From Synergistaceae bacterium (GTDB taxonomy: Bacteria; Synergistota; Synergistia; Synergistales; Aminobacteriaceae), in contig JALHFZ010000006.1 in the NCBI GenBank assembly GCA_022837505.1, positions 1 to 42,404 on the forward strand: a stretch of 42,404 nucleotides of DNA, given 5' to 3'. The position numbers were made by a program, and so were the translations under genes. The notes beneath the pieces were generated by a model. The model worked only from the letters and a program-made list of their open reading frames with translations. It did no database searches and was not told the DNA's origin. Positions 15,709-24,639 of this stretch are shown here, piece after piece (position 1 is the first letter of the stretch; each line of letters opens with the position of its first letter).

Positions 15709-16839
15709 TTATATCAGCAGGCTCCAGATGGAGTTTCCCACCCGCATTCCCCGGGGCGTCAGGGCGACGGATTCCCTCCGCCACTCAAGACAGTTCTCGG
15801 GGACCAGTTCTCTGAGTATCGACAGAATTTCACGAAGAATCTCGCCGCCGTACCGGGAGGAGAATTCACCGAAGGGTATCCCCTCGGCCGTCCTGAGATA
15901 GAGGACCGCAGCCTCCCGGGCGCCTTCATCCTCAGAGAGCTCCAGCCATTCCATGCAGGCCCTCCCCTTTTCCCGTACCGCCCGCTCATACCCCGTAAGG
16001 GTATCTTCATTGCGGCAGCGCCTCCCTCCCCAGTACCCCCAGGCACCTGCCCCGAGGGCCAGGACAGGCTTGTTCGTCCAGTAGGCCCTGTTGTGCCTGC
16101 TCTGCCTCCCCGGCAGGGAGAAGCTGGCGATCTCGTACTGGGCAAACCCTTTCCGGGGAAGAAGCCACTGGGCGAAACGATAGAAGGGGTATCCGTCGGG
16201 ACGCCCCTCAGGAGGGCGGGAGTACCACCGGCTCCCCCTCTCGAGGGAGAGCTGGTAGAGGGAGAGATGCTCCGCCCCGAGGGACAGGGCTCGGTCGAGG
16301 GAGTATTTCCAGGAGCGGAGGGTCTGCCCCCCCAGGCCGAAGATGAGATCGGCGCTCGGGGAGAGGCCCTCCTCTGCGATGGAGGCGAGGGCCTCTTCAG
16401 CCCTCCGTCCGTCATGGGGGCGTTCAAGCCAGAGGAGCTCGGCATCGGAGAAGCTCTGAACTCCGAGGCTGACCCTCGTGACCCCCCGCTCCCTCCAGAG
16501 GGAGAGATGCTCCCTGGTGAGGGATTCCGGGTTGGCCTCCACAGTGATCTCCGGCGTCCCGCCGAGGGGGAGAGCCCCTTCGAGAGAGTCAAAAAGCCTT
16601 TTCCATTGGGGAGGGGTGAGAAGGGAGGGGGTTCCCCCGCCGAAATAGACCGTATCCGCCCATCCTCCGGCGAAGGTCCCCTTCCACGCGGCCATCTCCC
16701 CTTCGATGAGGGCGATATATCGATCCCGCCCCTCCTCCTTCAGGGGAAGGCTGAAGAAGGAGCAGTAGGGGCACTTCCGCAGACAGAAGGGAAGGTGGAT
16801 ATAGACGGAAAAGGGGCCCGAAGGGGGCGAAGGGAACAC
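15709..16839 (-). CDS. hemW: Radical SAM heme chaperone HemW
   Basis: A 376-residue radical SAM protein. The cluster motif C19-X3-C23-X2-C26 is followed by S-F, as in HemN/HemW. YFGGGTPSLL near residue 65 and VSLGVQSFSDAEL near 122 are SAM-domain motifs, and SRHNRAYW near 250 is the HemW HNxxYW motif linked to heme binding. HemW is a heme-trafficking protein, unlike the longer true coproporphyrinogen dehydrogenase HemN. The start is GTG at 16839 with GGAGAGG just upstream. It follows lepA by 12 bases, the classical lepA-hemW pair. Confidence 0.93.
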   Translation of the reverse strand: MFPSPPSGPFSVYIHLPFCLRKCPYCSFFSLPLKEEGRDRYIALIEGEMAAWKGTFAGGWADTVYFGGGTPSLLTPPQWKRLFDSLEGALPLGGTPEITVEANPESLTREHLSLWRERGVTRVSLGVQSFSDAELLWLERPHDGRRAEEALASIAEEGLSPSADLIFGLGGQTLRSWKYSLDRALSLGAEHLSLYQLSLERGSRWYSRPPEGRPDGYPFYRFAQWLLPRKGFAQYEIASFSLPGRQSRHNRAYWTNKPVLALGAGAWGYWGGRRCRNEDTLTGYERAVREKGRACMEWLELSEDEGAREAAVLYLRTAEGIPFGEFSSRYGGEILREILSILRELVPENCLEWRRESVALTPRGMRVGNSIWSLLI

Positions 16840-16851
16840 GCCTCTCCTCCC

Positions 16852-18660
16852 CTACTTGTCCTCGTCCTCTTCCACCTGAAGAAAGGCGAGAAAGGCCTCC
16901 TGGGGGATGGAGACTTTGCCGATCTGCTTCATCCGCTTTTTGCCTTCCTTCTGCTTATCGAGAAGCTTCCGTTTTCTGCTGATGTCCCCTCCGTAGCACT
17001 TGGCGATGACGTCCTTCCGAAGGGCCTTCACATTCGACCGGACGATGACCTTCTTTCCGATGGAGGCCTGGATGGGGACCTCGAAGAGCTGGCTCGGAAT
17101 GAGCTCCTTCAGCTTCCGCACCACTGCCTGCCCCCGGTGATAGGCCGCGTCCCGGTGGCAGATGAAGGAAAAGGCGTCCGCCGCCTCGCCGCTGACGAGA
17201 ACATCCACCCGTACGAGGTCCGCCGCCTTCAGCTCCTTGTATTCGTAGTCAAGGGAGGCGTACCCCCTCGTCTGGGATTTGAGCTTGTCGTGGAAGTCGA
17301 TGATGAACTCCGCCAGGGGGAGCTCGTAGATCAGGCGCACCCGGTCGGGGGCGAGGTAGTCCATGGACTGGTAGACCCCCCGCTTGTCCTGGCAGAGCTT
17401 CATGACCTTCCCCACGTAATCGGCGGGGACGAAGAGGGTCAGCTTGATCACCGGCTCCCGCACTTCGTCGATATCCCCCAGCTCGGGAAAATCGGAGGGG
17501 CGGTGGGCCTCGATCACCTCACCTTTTTTCGTGACAATCTCGTAGATGACGTTGGGGGCCGTCGCCACCAGTTCGACCCCGAATTCCCTGCGGAGCCGTT
17601 CCTTCGAGATGTCCATATGAAGAAGACCAAGAAAGCCGCAGCGGAAGCCGAACCCCAGGGCAACGGAAGTCTCCGGCTCGAAGGAGATGGCCGAGTCGTT
17701 GAGGACCAGCTTTTCAAGGGCGTCCCTGAGCTGGGGGTATTCGTCCCGGTCCATGGGGTAGAAGCCGCAGAAGACCACGGGCTTCACCTTGCGGTACCCC
17801 GGCAGGGGGGGGGCAGGACAGGCGTTGTCCGTGATGGTGTCTCCCACATGGGCGTCGGCTATGGTCTTGATGTTTGACACCATGTACCCCACTTCTCCGG
17901 GTGTCAGCTGGGCGCAGGGGGTGAACCCCGGACGGAAAACCCCCACCTCCTCCACGGGAAAAACCCTTCCCGTAGCGGTGAACTGGACGTTCTGCCCCGG
18001 CCTGAGGGTGCCGTTCATGACCCTGATGTAGCAGATGACCCCTTTATAGTTGTCATATTCCGTGTCGAAGATCATGGCCTGAAGGGGGGCCTCGGGATCC
18101 CCCGAGGGAGGGGGTATCTTCGAGATGATACGCTCGAGGATTTCGTCAATCCCCTTCCCCTCCTTGGCGCTCGCCAGGATGATGTCCTCGCAGTCGAGCC
18201 CCACGACCTCCTCGATCTCCCGGATGACGTAGTCGGGCCGGGAGGAGGGGAGATCGATTTTATTTATCACCGGGATGATTTCAAGCCCCTGGTCCACCGC
18301 CATATAGGCATTGGCCAGCGTCTGGGCCTCAACTCCCTGGGTGGCGTCCACCACAAGGAGGGCCCCCTCGCAGGCGGCGAGAGAGCGGGAGACCTCATAG
18401 CCGAAGTCCACGTGTCCCGGGGTATCGATGAGATTGAGAATATATTCCTCTCCGTCCGCTGCAGTGTAGAGCATCTTCACCGGTACGAGCTTGATGGTGA
18501 TCCCCCGTTCCCTCTCGAGGTCAAGGGAGTCGAGGATCTGGGATTTCATGTCCCTCGAATCGATGGTGCTTGTCCGCTCGAGCAGGCGGTCGGCCAGGGT
18601 GGATTTGCCGTGGTCGATATGGGCGATGATGCTGAAATTCCGTATGCGCTTCTGGTCCAT
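16852..18660 (-). CDS. lepA: Elongation factor 4 (LepA)
   Basis: A 602-residue translational GTPase. The G domain has AHIDHGKSTL at residues 13-22, DTPGHVDF near 78 and NKID near 132; the EF-G-like domains follow, and the LepA-specific C-terminal domain contains KAYG-type segment AKCYGGDISRKRKLLDKQKEGK near residue 554. It acts on the ribosome during initiation or stalled elongation. Length is normal. ATG 18660 has GGAG 9 bases upstream. It is the middle gene of mobA-lepA-hemW. Confidence 0.96.
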   Translation of the reverse strand: MDQKRIRNFSIIAHIDHGKSTLADRLLERTSTIDSRDMKSQILDSLDLERERGITIKLVPVKMLYTAADGEEYILNLIDTPGHVDFGYEVSRSLAACEGALLVVDATQGVEAQTLANAYMAVDQGLEIIPVINKIDLPSSRPDYVIREIEEVVGLDCEDIILASAKEGKGIDEILERIISKIPPPSGDPEAPLQAMIFDTEYDNYKGVICYIRVMNGTLRPGQNVQFTATGRVFPVEEVGVFRPGFTPCAQLTPGEVGYMVSNIKTIADAHVGDTITDNACPAPPLPGYRKVKPVVFCGFYPMDRDEYPQLRDALEKLVLNDSAISFEPETSVALGFGFRCGFLGLLHMDISKERLRREFGVELVATAPNVIYEIVTKKGEVIEAHRPSDFPELGDIDEVREPVIKLTLFVPADYVGKVMKLCQDKRGVYQSMDYLAPDRVRLIYELPLAEFIIDFHDKLKSQTRGYASLDYEYKELKAADLVRVDVLVSGEAADAFSFICHRDAAYHRGQAVVRKLKELIPSQLFEVPIQASIGKKVIVRSNVKALRKDVIAKCYGGDISRKRKLLDKQKEGKKRMKQIGKVSIPQEAFLAFLQVEEDEDK

Positions 18661-18696
18661 TCACTGTTTCTCCTTCCGGGTATTTCCTTGTTGGGT

Positions 18697-19323
18697 TCAG
18701 CGGGAGCTGCAGAGTACTGATAGATCCTTTTGAAGGTTCACATTATAGAAGGAACGGCGGAAACCGTACAGTCCGGCGAAGGTCTCTTCCTCCACGATCG
18801 AGACGGCAAGTTCGTCATAGAGGGCGGAGATTTTCCTCTCCCCCCTGTCCAGCAGGCGCCGGGCCGCGGAAAGAGCCTCCGAGGAGTAAAAGGCGTGAAG
18901 GGGTTCAAGGTATCCGCCGATCCTCGGAAGGATGACCGAAGCGCGGTGATCTCCCCGGTTCCAGAGCGTCCGAATCACATCCGGAGAGAGAAAGGGCATA
19001 TCGCAGGCGCATACAAAAGACCACCGAAATTTCGCCTCGGCAAGTCCGGAGGCTATTCCCTCGAGGGGACCGCGCCCCGCAACCCGGTCCTCCACGAGGC
19101 GGATACCGTAGGCACTCATTATATCCGAGAGGGTGCCGAGGGCGGAGGGCACCTGGCGGAGGGCGACGGAGAGCAGAATCTCTCCGGCAAAAGGGTGAAG
19201 GGCACGAAGCACCCTTTCCACCAGGAGGGTGGAATCTACGGACAGGAAAAGCTTTTCTTTTCCCATTCTCTCCCCCCTTCCGCCGGCAAGGACGAGGGCG
19301 CTGATTTCCATCTTCCGGTCCAT
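18697..19323 (-). CDS. mobA: Molybdenum cofactor guanylyltransferase-like protein
   Basis: A 208-residue nucleotidyltransferase with the N-terminal LAGGRGERMGKEKLFL signature, CACDMPFLSPDVI near residue 102 (the metal-binding Asp region) and FYNVNLQKDL at the C-terminus, where MobA has a conserved N-N-x-DL. MobA attaches GMP to molybdopterin to make the bis-MGD cofactor. The open frame extends 38 codons further upstream, but ATG 19323 has GAGGGAG next to it and matches the family length. It is divergent from purC across 112 bases. Other nucleotidyltransferases of this fold are possible. Confidence 0.85.
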   Translation of the reverse strand: MDRKMEISALVLAGGRGERMGKEKLFLSVDSTLLVERVLRALHPFAGEILLSVALRQVPSALGTLSDIMSAYGIRLVEDRVAGRGPLEGIASGLAEAKFRWSFVCACDMPFLSPDVIRTLWNRGDHRASVILPRIGGYLEPLHAFYSSEALSAARRLLDRGERKISALYDELAVSIVEEETFAGLYGFRRSFYNVNLQKDLSVLCSSR

Positions 19324-19375
19324 TATCTCCCTCACTTCGGCACAGATTCCGCAGAACGGCGGGGTATCAGTATTA

Positions 19376-19404
19376 TTGACATTTAAGGGTTGTGGGTCGA
19401 TAAT
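19376..19404 (+). promoter_or_regulatory. pur operon promoter
   Basis: A consensus TTGACA (19376-19381), a 17-base spacer and GATAAT (19399-19404). The expected transcription start near 19411 leaves a leader of only about 25 bases before purC, so no purine riboswitch fits. Confidence 0.82.
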
Positions 19405-19421
19405 GTAAATAAACACAACCC
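19387..19421. promoter_or_regulatory. candidate pur operator inverted repeat
   Basis: GGGTTGTG (19387-19394) and CACAACCC (19414-19421) are perfect 8-bp arms separated by 19 bases. They flank the -10 box of the pur promoter. The left arm lies upstream of the expected transcript start, so this would act as DNA, not as an RNA hairpin. PurR is the obvious candidate binder, though the arms do not look like the Bacillus CCGAAC PurBox. Confidence 0.4.
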
Positions 19422-19435
19422 CCCGGAGGTGCCCC

Positions 19436-20158
19436 ATGGAAAAAAAGGACTTTATCTACGAAGGCAAGGCGAAAAAGGTTTTCACTACGGATGATCCTTC
19501 CCTCTGTCTCATCGAGTACAAAAACTCCCTCACCGCGTTCAACGCCCTTAAAAAGGATTCCATCGAGGGAAAGGGGCGGCTGAACAATCTGATAAGCTCA
19601 GCCCTCTTTGAGTATCTTAGAAAGGAGGGAATTCCCACCCACTTCGTCGAGCGGCTCGACGACCTCCGCCAGCTTGTCAAAAAGGTGACGATCGTTCCCA
19701 TAGAGGTCGTGGTGCGGAACATCACCACGGGAACCCTCTGCAAGCGCCTCGGCGTGGAGGAGGGGCTCCGTCTCCCCCGCCCTCTCGTCGAACTCTACCT
19801 CAAGGATGATTCCCTGGGGGATCCTATTATAACTGAAGACCACGCCCTCCTCTTCGGCTGGGCGACGGAAGGGCAATTAATCAGAATAAAGGAAATCACC
19901 CTGAAGGTCAACTCTCTGCTCACATCCCTCTTCTCCGAACTGGGGATCATCCTTGTGGACTTCAAGCTTGAGTTCGGCCTGGACGACAAGGGGAACCTTC
20001 TCCTCGCCGACGAGATCTCCCCGGACACGTGCCGCTTCTGGGACGAGCAGACGAAGAACCGCCTGGACAAGGACCGCTTCCGGAAGGACCTGGGGGATGT
20101 CCTCGGAGCCTACGAGGAGATTTGGCGGCGCCTTTCCTCCCGGGAGGCAAGGGCATGA
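19436..20158 (+). CDS. purC: SAICAR synthetase
   Basis: A 240-residue enzyme that joins CAIR and aspartate with ATP, the step after PurE. The family motifs YEGKAKKVF at residues 7-15, IEYKNSLTAFNALKK near 26, VRNITTG near 96 and LADEISPDTCRFWD near 189 are all present. Length is that of the short single-domain bacterial form. GGAGGT lies 5 bases before the ATG. It is the first gene of the pur operon and overlaps purS by ATGA. Confidence 0.97.
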   Translation: MEKKDFIYEGKAKKVFTTDDPSLCLIEYKNSLTAFNALKKDSIEGKGRLNNLISSALFEYLRKEGIPTHFVERLDDLRQLVKKVTIVPIEVVVRNITTGTLCKRLGVEEGLRLPRPLVELYLKDDSLGDPIITEDHALLFGWATEGQLIRIKEITLKVNSLLTSLFSELGIILVDFKLEFGLDDKGNLLLADEISPDTCRFWDEQTKNRLDKDRFRKDLGDVLGAYEEIWRRLSSREARA

Positions 20159-20406
20159 CCTGGCGGATTGAGGTCTTCATCCAGCTCAAGGAGGGGGTCC
20201 TCGACACTCAGGGGAAGGCCGTGGAGCACTCCCTCGTCTCCCTGGGGCACACAGGGCTGAAAAGGGTGAAAGTGGGAAAATATATCCAGCTCTGGGTGGA
20301 TGCCCCCTCGGCCGACCAGGCCCGGGCGGAGGCGGAGAAGATGTGCGCGGACCTCCTGGTCAATGAAATCATTGAAGGGTATACCCTTGAAGTGGAGGCA
20401 GAGTAA
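20155..20406 (+). CDS. purS: FGAM synthase subunit PurS
   Basis: An 83-residue subunit of the three-part formylglycinamidine synthase, which bridges PurQ and PurL. Residues MTWRIEVFIQLKEGVLDTQG and the central KYIQLWV followed by LLVNEIIEGY are the family pattern. The true start is ATG 20155, overlapping the purC stop; a longer frame upstream is only a shadow of purC. PurS is found with the short PurL of Firmicutes and archaea, consistent with the two next genes. Confidence 0.95.
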   Translation: MTWRIEVFIQLKEGVLDTQGKAVEHSLVSLGHTGLKRVKVGKYIQLWVDAPSADQARAEAEKMCADLLVNEIIEGYTLEVEAE

Positions 20407-21123
20407 GTGAAGACAGCGGTGGTGATCTTTCCCGGAAGCAACTGCGACCGGGACGTGATCTGTGCCGTTCGGGAGACCCTCGGAAGGGAAGTGATCCCCC
20501 TGTGGCACCGCGAGACCGCCCTCCCCGCCGGAACAGACCTCGTCATCCTTCCCGGAGGGTTCTCCTTCGGCGACTATCTCCGGAGCGGCGCCATGGCCGC
20601 CCGCTCCCCCGTCATGGAGGCTGTTGTCGCCCACGGAAAAAAGGGGGGGCTTCTTCTCGGGATCTGCAACGGCTTCCAGGTCCTCACCGAATCCCGCCTT
20701 CTCCCCGGCGCCCTTCTTCCCAACGACTCCCTCGTCTTTCACTGCTCCCCCTGCCATCTTCGGGTCGAACGGACCGATACCCCCTTCACGAACTCCTTCA
20801 CTCCCCGGCAGATAGTTCAGTTCCCCATAGCCCACGGAGAAGGCAGATACTTTCTCTTTCCCGACGAGCTGAGAGCCCTTGAAGACCGTTTGGGGGTGGT
20901 CTTCCGGTATTCAACCCCCTCGGGTGAAATTTCCGGAGAGGCGAACCCCAACGGCTCGGTCAACAATATAGCCGGGATCATCAGTGAGGGGGGCAATATC
21001 CTCGGGCTCATGCCCCACCCCGAAAGGGTCTCGGAATCGATCCTCGGCGGAGAGGACGGACGGATATTCTGGAAGTCCATCCTCTCCTTCTTTGAAAAGG
21101 GAGGCAAAAGCAATGGACTTTAA
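20407..21123 (+). CDS. purQ: FGAM synthase glutaminase subunit PurQ
   Basis: A 238-residue class I glutamine amidotransferase subunit that releases ammonia for PurL. The nucleophile Cys lies in LLGICNGFQVL near residue 86; the catalytic His-Glu pair lies in MPHPER near 200. ILPGGFSFGDYLR is near 47. Start is GTG 20407, directly after the purS stop, with GGAGG 8 bases upstream; no other start fits the MKTAVVIFPGSNCD N-terminus. Its end overlaps purL by 11 bases. Confidence 0.96.
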   Translation: MKTAVVIFPGSNCDRDVICAVRETLGREVIPLWHRETALPAGTDLVILPGGFSFGDYLRSGAMAARSPVMEAVVAHGKKGGLLLGICNGFQVLTESRLLPGALLPNDSLVFHCSPCHLRVERTDTPFTNSFTPRQIVQFPIAHGEGRYFLFPDELRALEDRLGVVFRYSTPSGEISGEANPNGSVNNIAGIISEGGNILGLMPHPERVSESILGGEDGRIFWKSILSFFEKGGKSNGL

Positions 21124-23266
21124 ACGGTACGGCCTCCGGAAAGAGGAGTATGAGGCGGCCGTCTCGGCCCTCGGCCGGGAGCCGAACGAATGCGAGCTCC
21201 GCATCCTCGCCGTCATGTGGTCGGAGCACTGCAGCTATAAATCCACAAAGCATCTTCTGCGGCACTTTCCCTCCACAGGGGAAAAAGTAGTCCTCGGCCC
21301 GGGAGAGAACGCCGGCATCGTGGACCTCGGCGATAACCTCGGCGCGGCCTTCAAGGCGGAAAGCCACAATCACCCCTCGGCCGTTGCTCCCTACCAAGGA
21401 GCGGCCACGGGCGTGGGCGGAATCATCCGGGACATCCTCGCCCTCGGGGCCCGCCCCGTTGCCTCCATGGACGGCCTCTTCTTCGGCAGCCCTGATCATC
21501 CGGTGACGGCATCCCTCTCTTCAGGGATCGTCGCTGGCGTGGGAGGGTACGGAAACGCCGTGGGCGTCCCCACCGTGGGAGGCAAAACCGTCTACGACGA
21601 ATGCTACAACGAAAACCCCCTGCTGAACGCCTTCTGCATCGGCCTCGTCCCCCTCGACGAGATCGTGAGCTCAAAGACCGCCCGCCCCGGGCAGCTCGTG
21701 GTGCTCCTCGGCTCGAAGACAGGCCGGGACGGGATCGCCGGTGCTGCCTTCGCCTCCGTACTGCTGTCGGACGACTCGAAGGCGAACAAGCCCTCCATCC
21801 AGATCGGCGACCCCTTTGCCGAAAAACTCCTCATCGAGGCATGCCTCGAACTTCAGTCAAAGAAGCTCATCGTGAGCATGCAGGATATGGGGGCGGCGGG
21901 GATCACCTCCTCCTCAAGCGAAGTGGCCGCCAAAAGCGGCGTCGGGATGATTCTTCATTTCGACAGGGTCCCCCTCAGGGCCGCGGACATGGAGCCCTGG
22001 GAGATCGCCCTCTCCGAATCCCAGGAGCGGATGCTCCTCATCGTCGACCCCCTGCACCTTGGAGAAGTTCAGGCCGTGGCGGAAAAATGGGAGCTCGACT
22101 GCGCCGTCATCGGCGAGACCAACGAAGAGGACTCCTACACCATTCTCTGGCACGGAACGGAGGTCGCCTCCTTCCCCGCCGCCCTCCTCGGGGACGGCTG
22201 CCCTCCCCGGAGATGGCCGTCGAAGAAGCCGGAAGACCTCGAGAAAAACTGGCACTTCGATATGGACTCCCTTCCTCTGCCGAAGGACTGGAACGCAGCC
22301 CTCCTCGCCCTCCTTGAAACCCCCTCCCTCGCCCCGAAGGAGTGGATCTACCGGCAGTACGACTCCATGGTCCAGACAAACACCGTGACCGGGCCGGGGC
22401 ACCCCCTGAGCGTCCTGCGGATCCGGGGGCGGGATTCCCTTCTCGCTCTTGTCCTCGACGCCGATCCATGGAAATGCGCTCTCGACCCACACCGGGGGGG
22501 AGCGGAGACGGTGGCCCGGACGATACGAACCCTCTCCGTGGCGGGAGCGGATGTGCTGGGGCTCACGGACTGCCTCAACTTCCCCTCTCCCGAGGTGCCT
22601 GAGCAGTACTGGGCCCTCGAAGAGTGCATCCGGGGGATGGCGGAATGCTGCGAAGCCTTGAACTGCCCCGTGGTCTCGGGAAATGTGAGCCTGTACAACG
22701 AAACACCCTCCGGGGCCATCTGCCCCACCCCTGTGGTGGGAACGGTCGGCCTGATCCCCTCCCTAGAGGTCTATCTTCCTTCGGGGAGGTGGAAGGAGGG
22801 GGACCGCCTCTTTCTGGCCGGCCCCTGCAATTCCTCCCTCGGAGGGAGCCAGTACCTCCTCTCCCTCGGCCATAGGCAGGCCGAACGCCCCCTCATGTTT
22901 TCTCCCGAAGGGGAGGCCGATTTTGCCGAAAGAGCCCGGAAGACGGCCCGAATGAAGGGGGCATCGAGCGGACGGGCCCTGGCCGGAGGGGGCCTTGCCG
23001 TGGCCCTCGCAAAAGACGGGGCGGAAAGCTCTCGAGGAGCCCGGATCGCCCTTCCAGTTCCCACCCGGCACGATGTCGTCCTCTTCGGAGAAGGAGGCCC
23101 CCGGGCCCTCTATTCCGTCCCAGTCGGAAAAGTCCCCCTCTTCCGGACCATCTGGAAGGGGTACCCCCTTCTTGAAATCGGAAGGGTGGAAGGGGACACC
23201 CTCACGGTGGAGGGGGCCTTCTCCCTTCCAATCGGAGAACTGACCTCCCGCTGGAGGGTACGGTAA
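21113..23266 (+). CDS. purL: FGAM synthase subunit PurL
   Basis: A 717-residue synthetase subunit that uses FGAR, ATP and ammonia. It is the small PurL type that needs PurS and PurQ, both encoded just upstream. Motifs include MWSEHCSYKSTK near residue 35, ESHNHPSAVAPYQGAATGVGGIIRD near 80, and the repeated half with VSGNVSLYNET near 520. ATG 21113 is chosen over longer options because GGAGG is 8 bases upstream and MDFKRYGL gives normal family length. It overlaps purQ by 11 bases and purF by one base. Confidence 0.96.
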   Translation: MDFKRYGLRKEEYEAAVSALGREPNECELRILAVMWSEHCSYKSTKHLLRHFPSTGEKVVLGPGENAGIVDLGDNLGAAFKAESHNHPSAVAPYQGAATGVGGIIRDILALGARPVASMDGLFFGSPDHPVTASLSSGIVAGVGGYGNAVGVPTVGGKTVYDECYNENPLLNAFCIGLVPLDEIVSSKTARPGQLVVLLGSKTGRDGIAGAAFASVLLSDDSKANKPSIQIGDPFAEKLLIEACLELQSKKLIVSMQDMGAAGITSSSSEVAAKSGVGMILHFDRVPLRAADMEPWEIALSESQERMLLIVDPLHLGEVQAVAEKWELDCAVIGETNEEDSYTILWHGTEVASFPAALLGDGCPPRRWPSKKPEDLEKNWHFDMDSLPLPKDWNAALLALLETPSLAPKEWIYRQYDSMVQTNTVTGPGHPLSVLRIRGRDSLLALVLDADPWKCALDPHRGGAETVARTIRTLSVAGADVLGLTDCLNFPSPEVPEQYWALEECIRGMAECCEALNCPVVSGNVSLYNETPSGAICPTPVVGTVGLIPSLEVYLPSGRWKEGDRLFLAGPCNSSLGGSQYLLSLGHRQAERPLMFSPEGEADFAERARKTARMKGASSGRALAGGGLAVALAKDGAESSRGARIALPVPTRHDVVLFGEGGPRALYSVPVGKVPLFRTIWKGYPLLEIGRVEGDTLTVEGAFSLPIGELTSRWRVR

Positions 23267-24639
23267 TGTGCGGCGTCTTCGGCGCATGGTCCCCTTCGGG
23301 ACGGAAGGTCCTCGAGGACGTCTACCTCGGCCTCTACGCCCTGCAGCACCGGGGGCAGGAATCGGCCGGTGTGGCGTGGATCAACCGGGAAGGGGGGATC
23401 TCCTCCCGGAAGGGGATGGGCCTCGTCCACCTCGCCCTCGATCAGGCCACCCTGGCGGCAGAGCAGACCTCCTGCGCCATCGGCCATGTCCGCTACTCCA
23501 CCGCGGGAGGTTCAGAGATCAGCAACGCCCAGCCCCTTACGGCGAGCACCTCGAGGGCCTCTCTCGCCGTGGCCCACAACGGCAATATAACGAACGCCCT
23601 GGGGATCAAGCTGCTTCTTCAAAACCGCGGGGCGATCTTCCACTCGGGAACGGACACGGAGGTCATCCTCCATCTCATGGCCCACCAGCCCCACAAAGAA
23701 CCTATCGACGCCCTGATCGATTCCCTCGTCCGCCTTCGGGGCGCCTGGTCTTTGGCCATGCTCGTGGGTCAGAACCTCGTGGCCGCCCGGGACCCCTGGG
23801 GGTTCCGCCCCCTGGTCATAGGAAAGCGGGACGACGTCTACTATGTCTCTTCCGAGACCTGCGCCCTCAACCTCGTCGGGGCCTCCGTGGTGAGAGAGGT
23901 GGCCCCCGGCGAGGTGGTCACCTTCGGCCCCGACGGAATGGACTGCCTTCCCCTCCCTGTGGAGGTTAAACGCCACTTCGCCTGCTCCTTTGAGTACGTC
24001 TATTTCGCCCGGCCTGACAGCGTCATCGACGGACGGTCAGTCTACCAGGTCCGCAAAACCCTCGGAAAAAAACTCGCCCTCCGGAGCCCCTGCCCTGAGG
24101 CCGACCTCGTCACGGGGATGCCCGACAGCGGCACCATCGCCTCCCTCGGGTACGCCGAGGAGAGCGCCGCTCCCTACGAGCAGACGGTGGTCCGCAACCG
24201 CTACGTGGGGCGCACCTTCATCGAGCCCACCCGGCGTGTCCGGGAACTGGGGGTGCGGATCAAGCTCAACCCCATCACCGAGGTACTCACCGGAAGGAAG
24301 GTCGTCGTGGTGGACGACTCCATCGTCCGGGGGACCACCTGCCAGCGGATGATCTCCATGATCAGGGACTGCGGGGCCAGCCAGGTCCATGTGCGCATCT
24401 CCTCCCCTCCCGTCCGCTTCCCCTGCTATTACGGCATCGACACCCCCAGCCGGGGGGAGCTCGCCGCCGCCCGGATGAATCTGACGCAGCTCGGCACGGA
24501 AGTGGGGGCCGATTCTCTGGCCTATCTCACCGAGGAGGACCTGGTGGAATCCATAGGCCTTCCCCGGGAGTGCATCTGCACCGCCTGCTTCTCGGGAAAC
24601 TACATGGAGGGGGGAGAAGAGAATGAGCCTGAGCTATAA
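23266..24639 (+). CDS. purF: Amidophosphoribosyltransferase
   Basis: A 457-residue enzyme for the first committed step, PRPP plus glutamine to phosphoribosylamine. Cys2 is the glutaminase nucleophile and directly follows the initiator Met, so there is no long propeptide. The PRPP motif VVVVDDSIVRGTT is at residues 346-358. C240, C387, C438 and C441 occur in the contexts that bind the oxygen-sensitive 4Fe-4S cluster of Bacillus PurF, which suits an anaerobe. Its ATG shares a base with the purL stop, and its end overlaps purM by 17 bases. Confidence 0.97.
   Translation: MCGVFGAWSPSGRKVLEDVYLGLYALQHRGQESAGVAWINREGGISSRKGMGLVHLALDQATLAAEQTSCAIGHVRYSTAGGSEISNAQPLTASTSRASLAVAHNGNITNALGIKLLLQNRGAIFHSGTDTEVILHLMAHQPHKEPIDALIDSLVRLRGAWSLAMLVGQNLVAARDPWGFRPLVIGKRDDVYYVSSETCALNLVGASVVREVAPGEVVTFGPDGMDCLPLPVEVKRHFACSFEYVYFARPDSVIDGRSVYQVRKTLGKKLALRSPCPEADLVTGMPDSGTIASLGYAEESAAPYEQTVVRNRYVGRTFIEPTRRVRELGVRIKLNPITEVLTGRKVVVVDDSIVRGTTCQRMISMIRDCGASQVHVRISSPPVRFPCYYGIDTPSRGELAAARMNLTQLGTEVGADSLAYLTEEDLVESIGLPRECICTACFSGNYMEGGEENEPEL

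Noticed and set aside
16093..17877. 594-residue plus-strand open frame
   Set aside because: It lies antisense to hemW and lepA, is low-complexity and Gly/Glu-rich, and reflects high GC; the opposite-strand genes are unmistakable.
19405..19435. Purine riboswitch in the pur leader
   Set aside because: The expected leader is only about 25 bases long.
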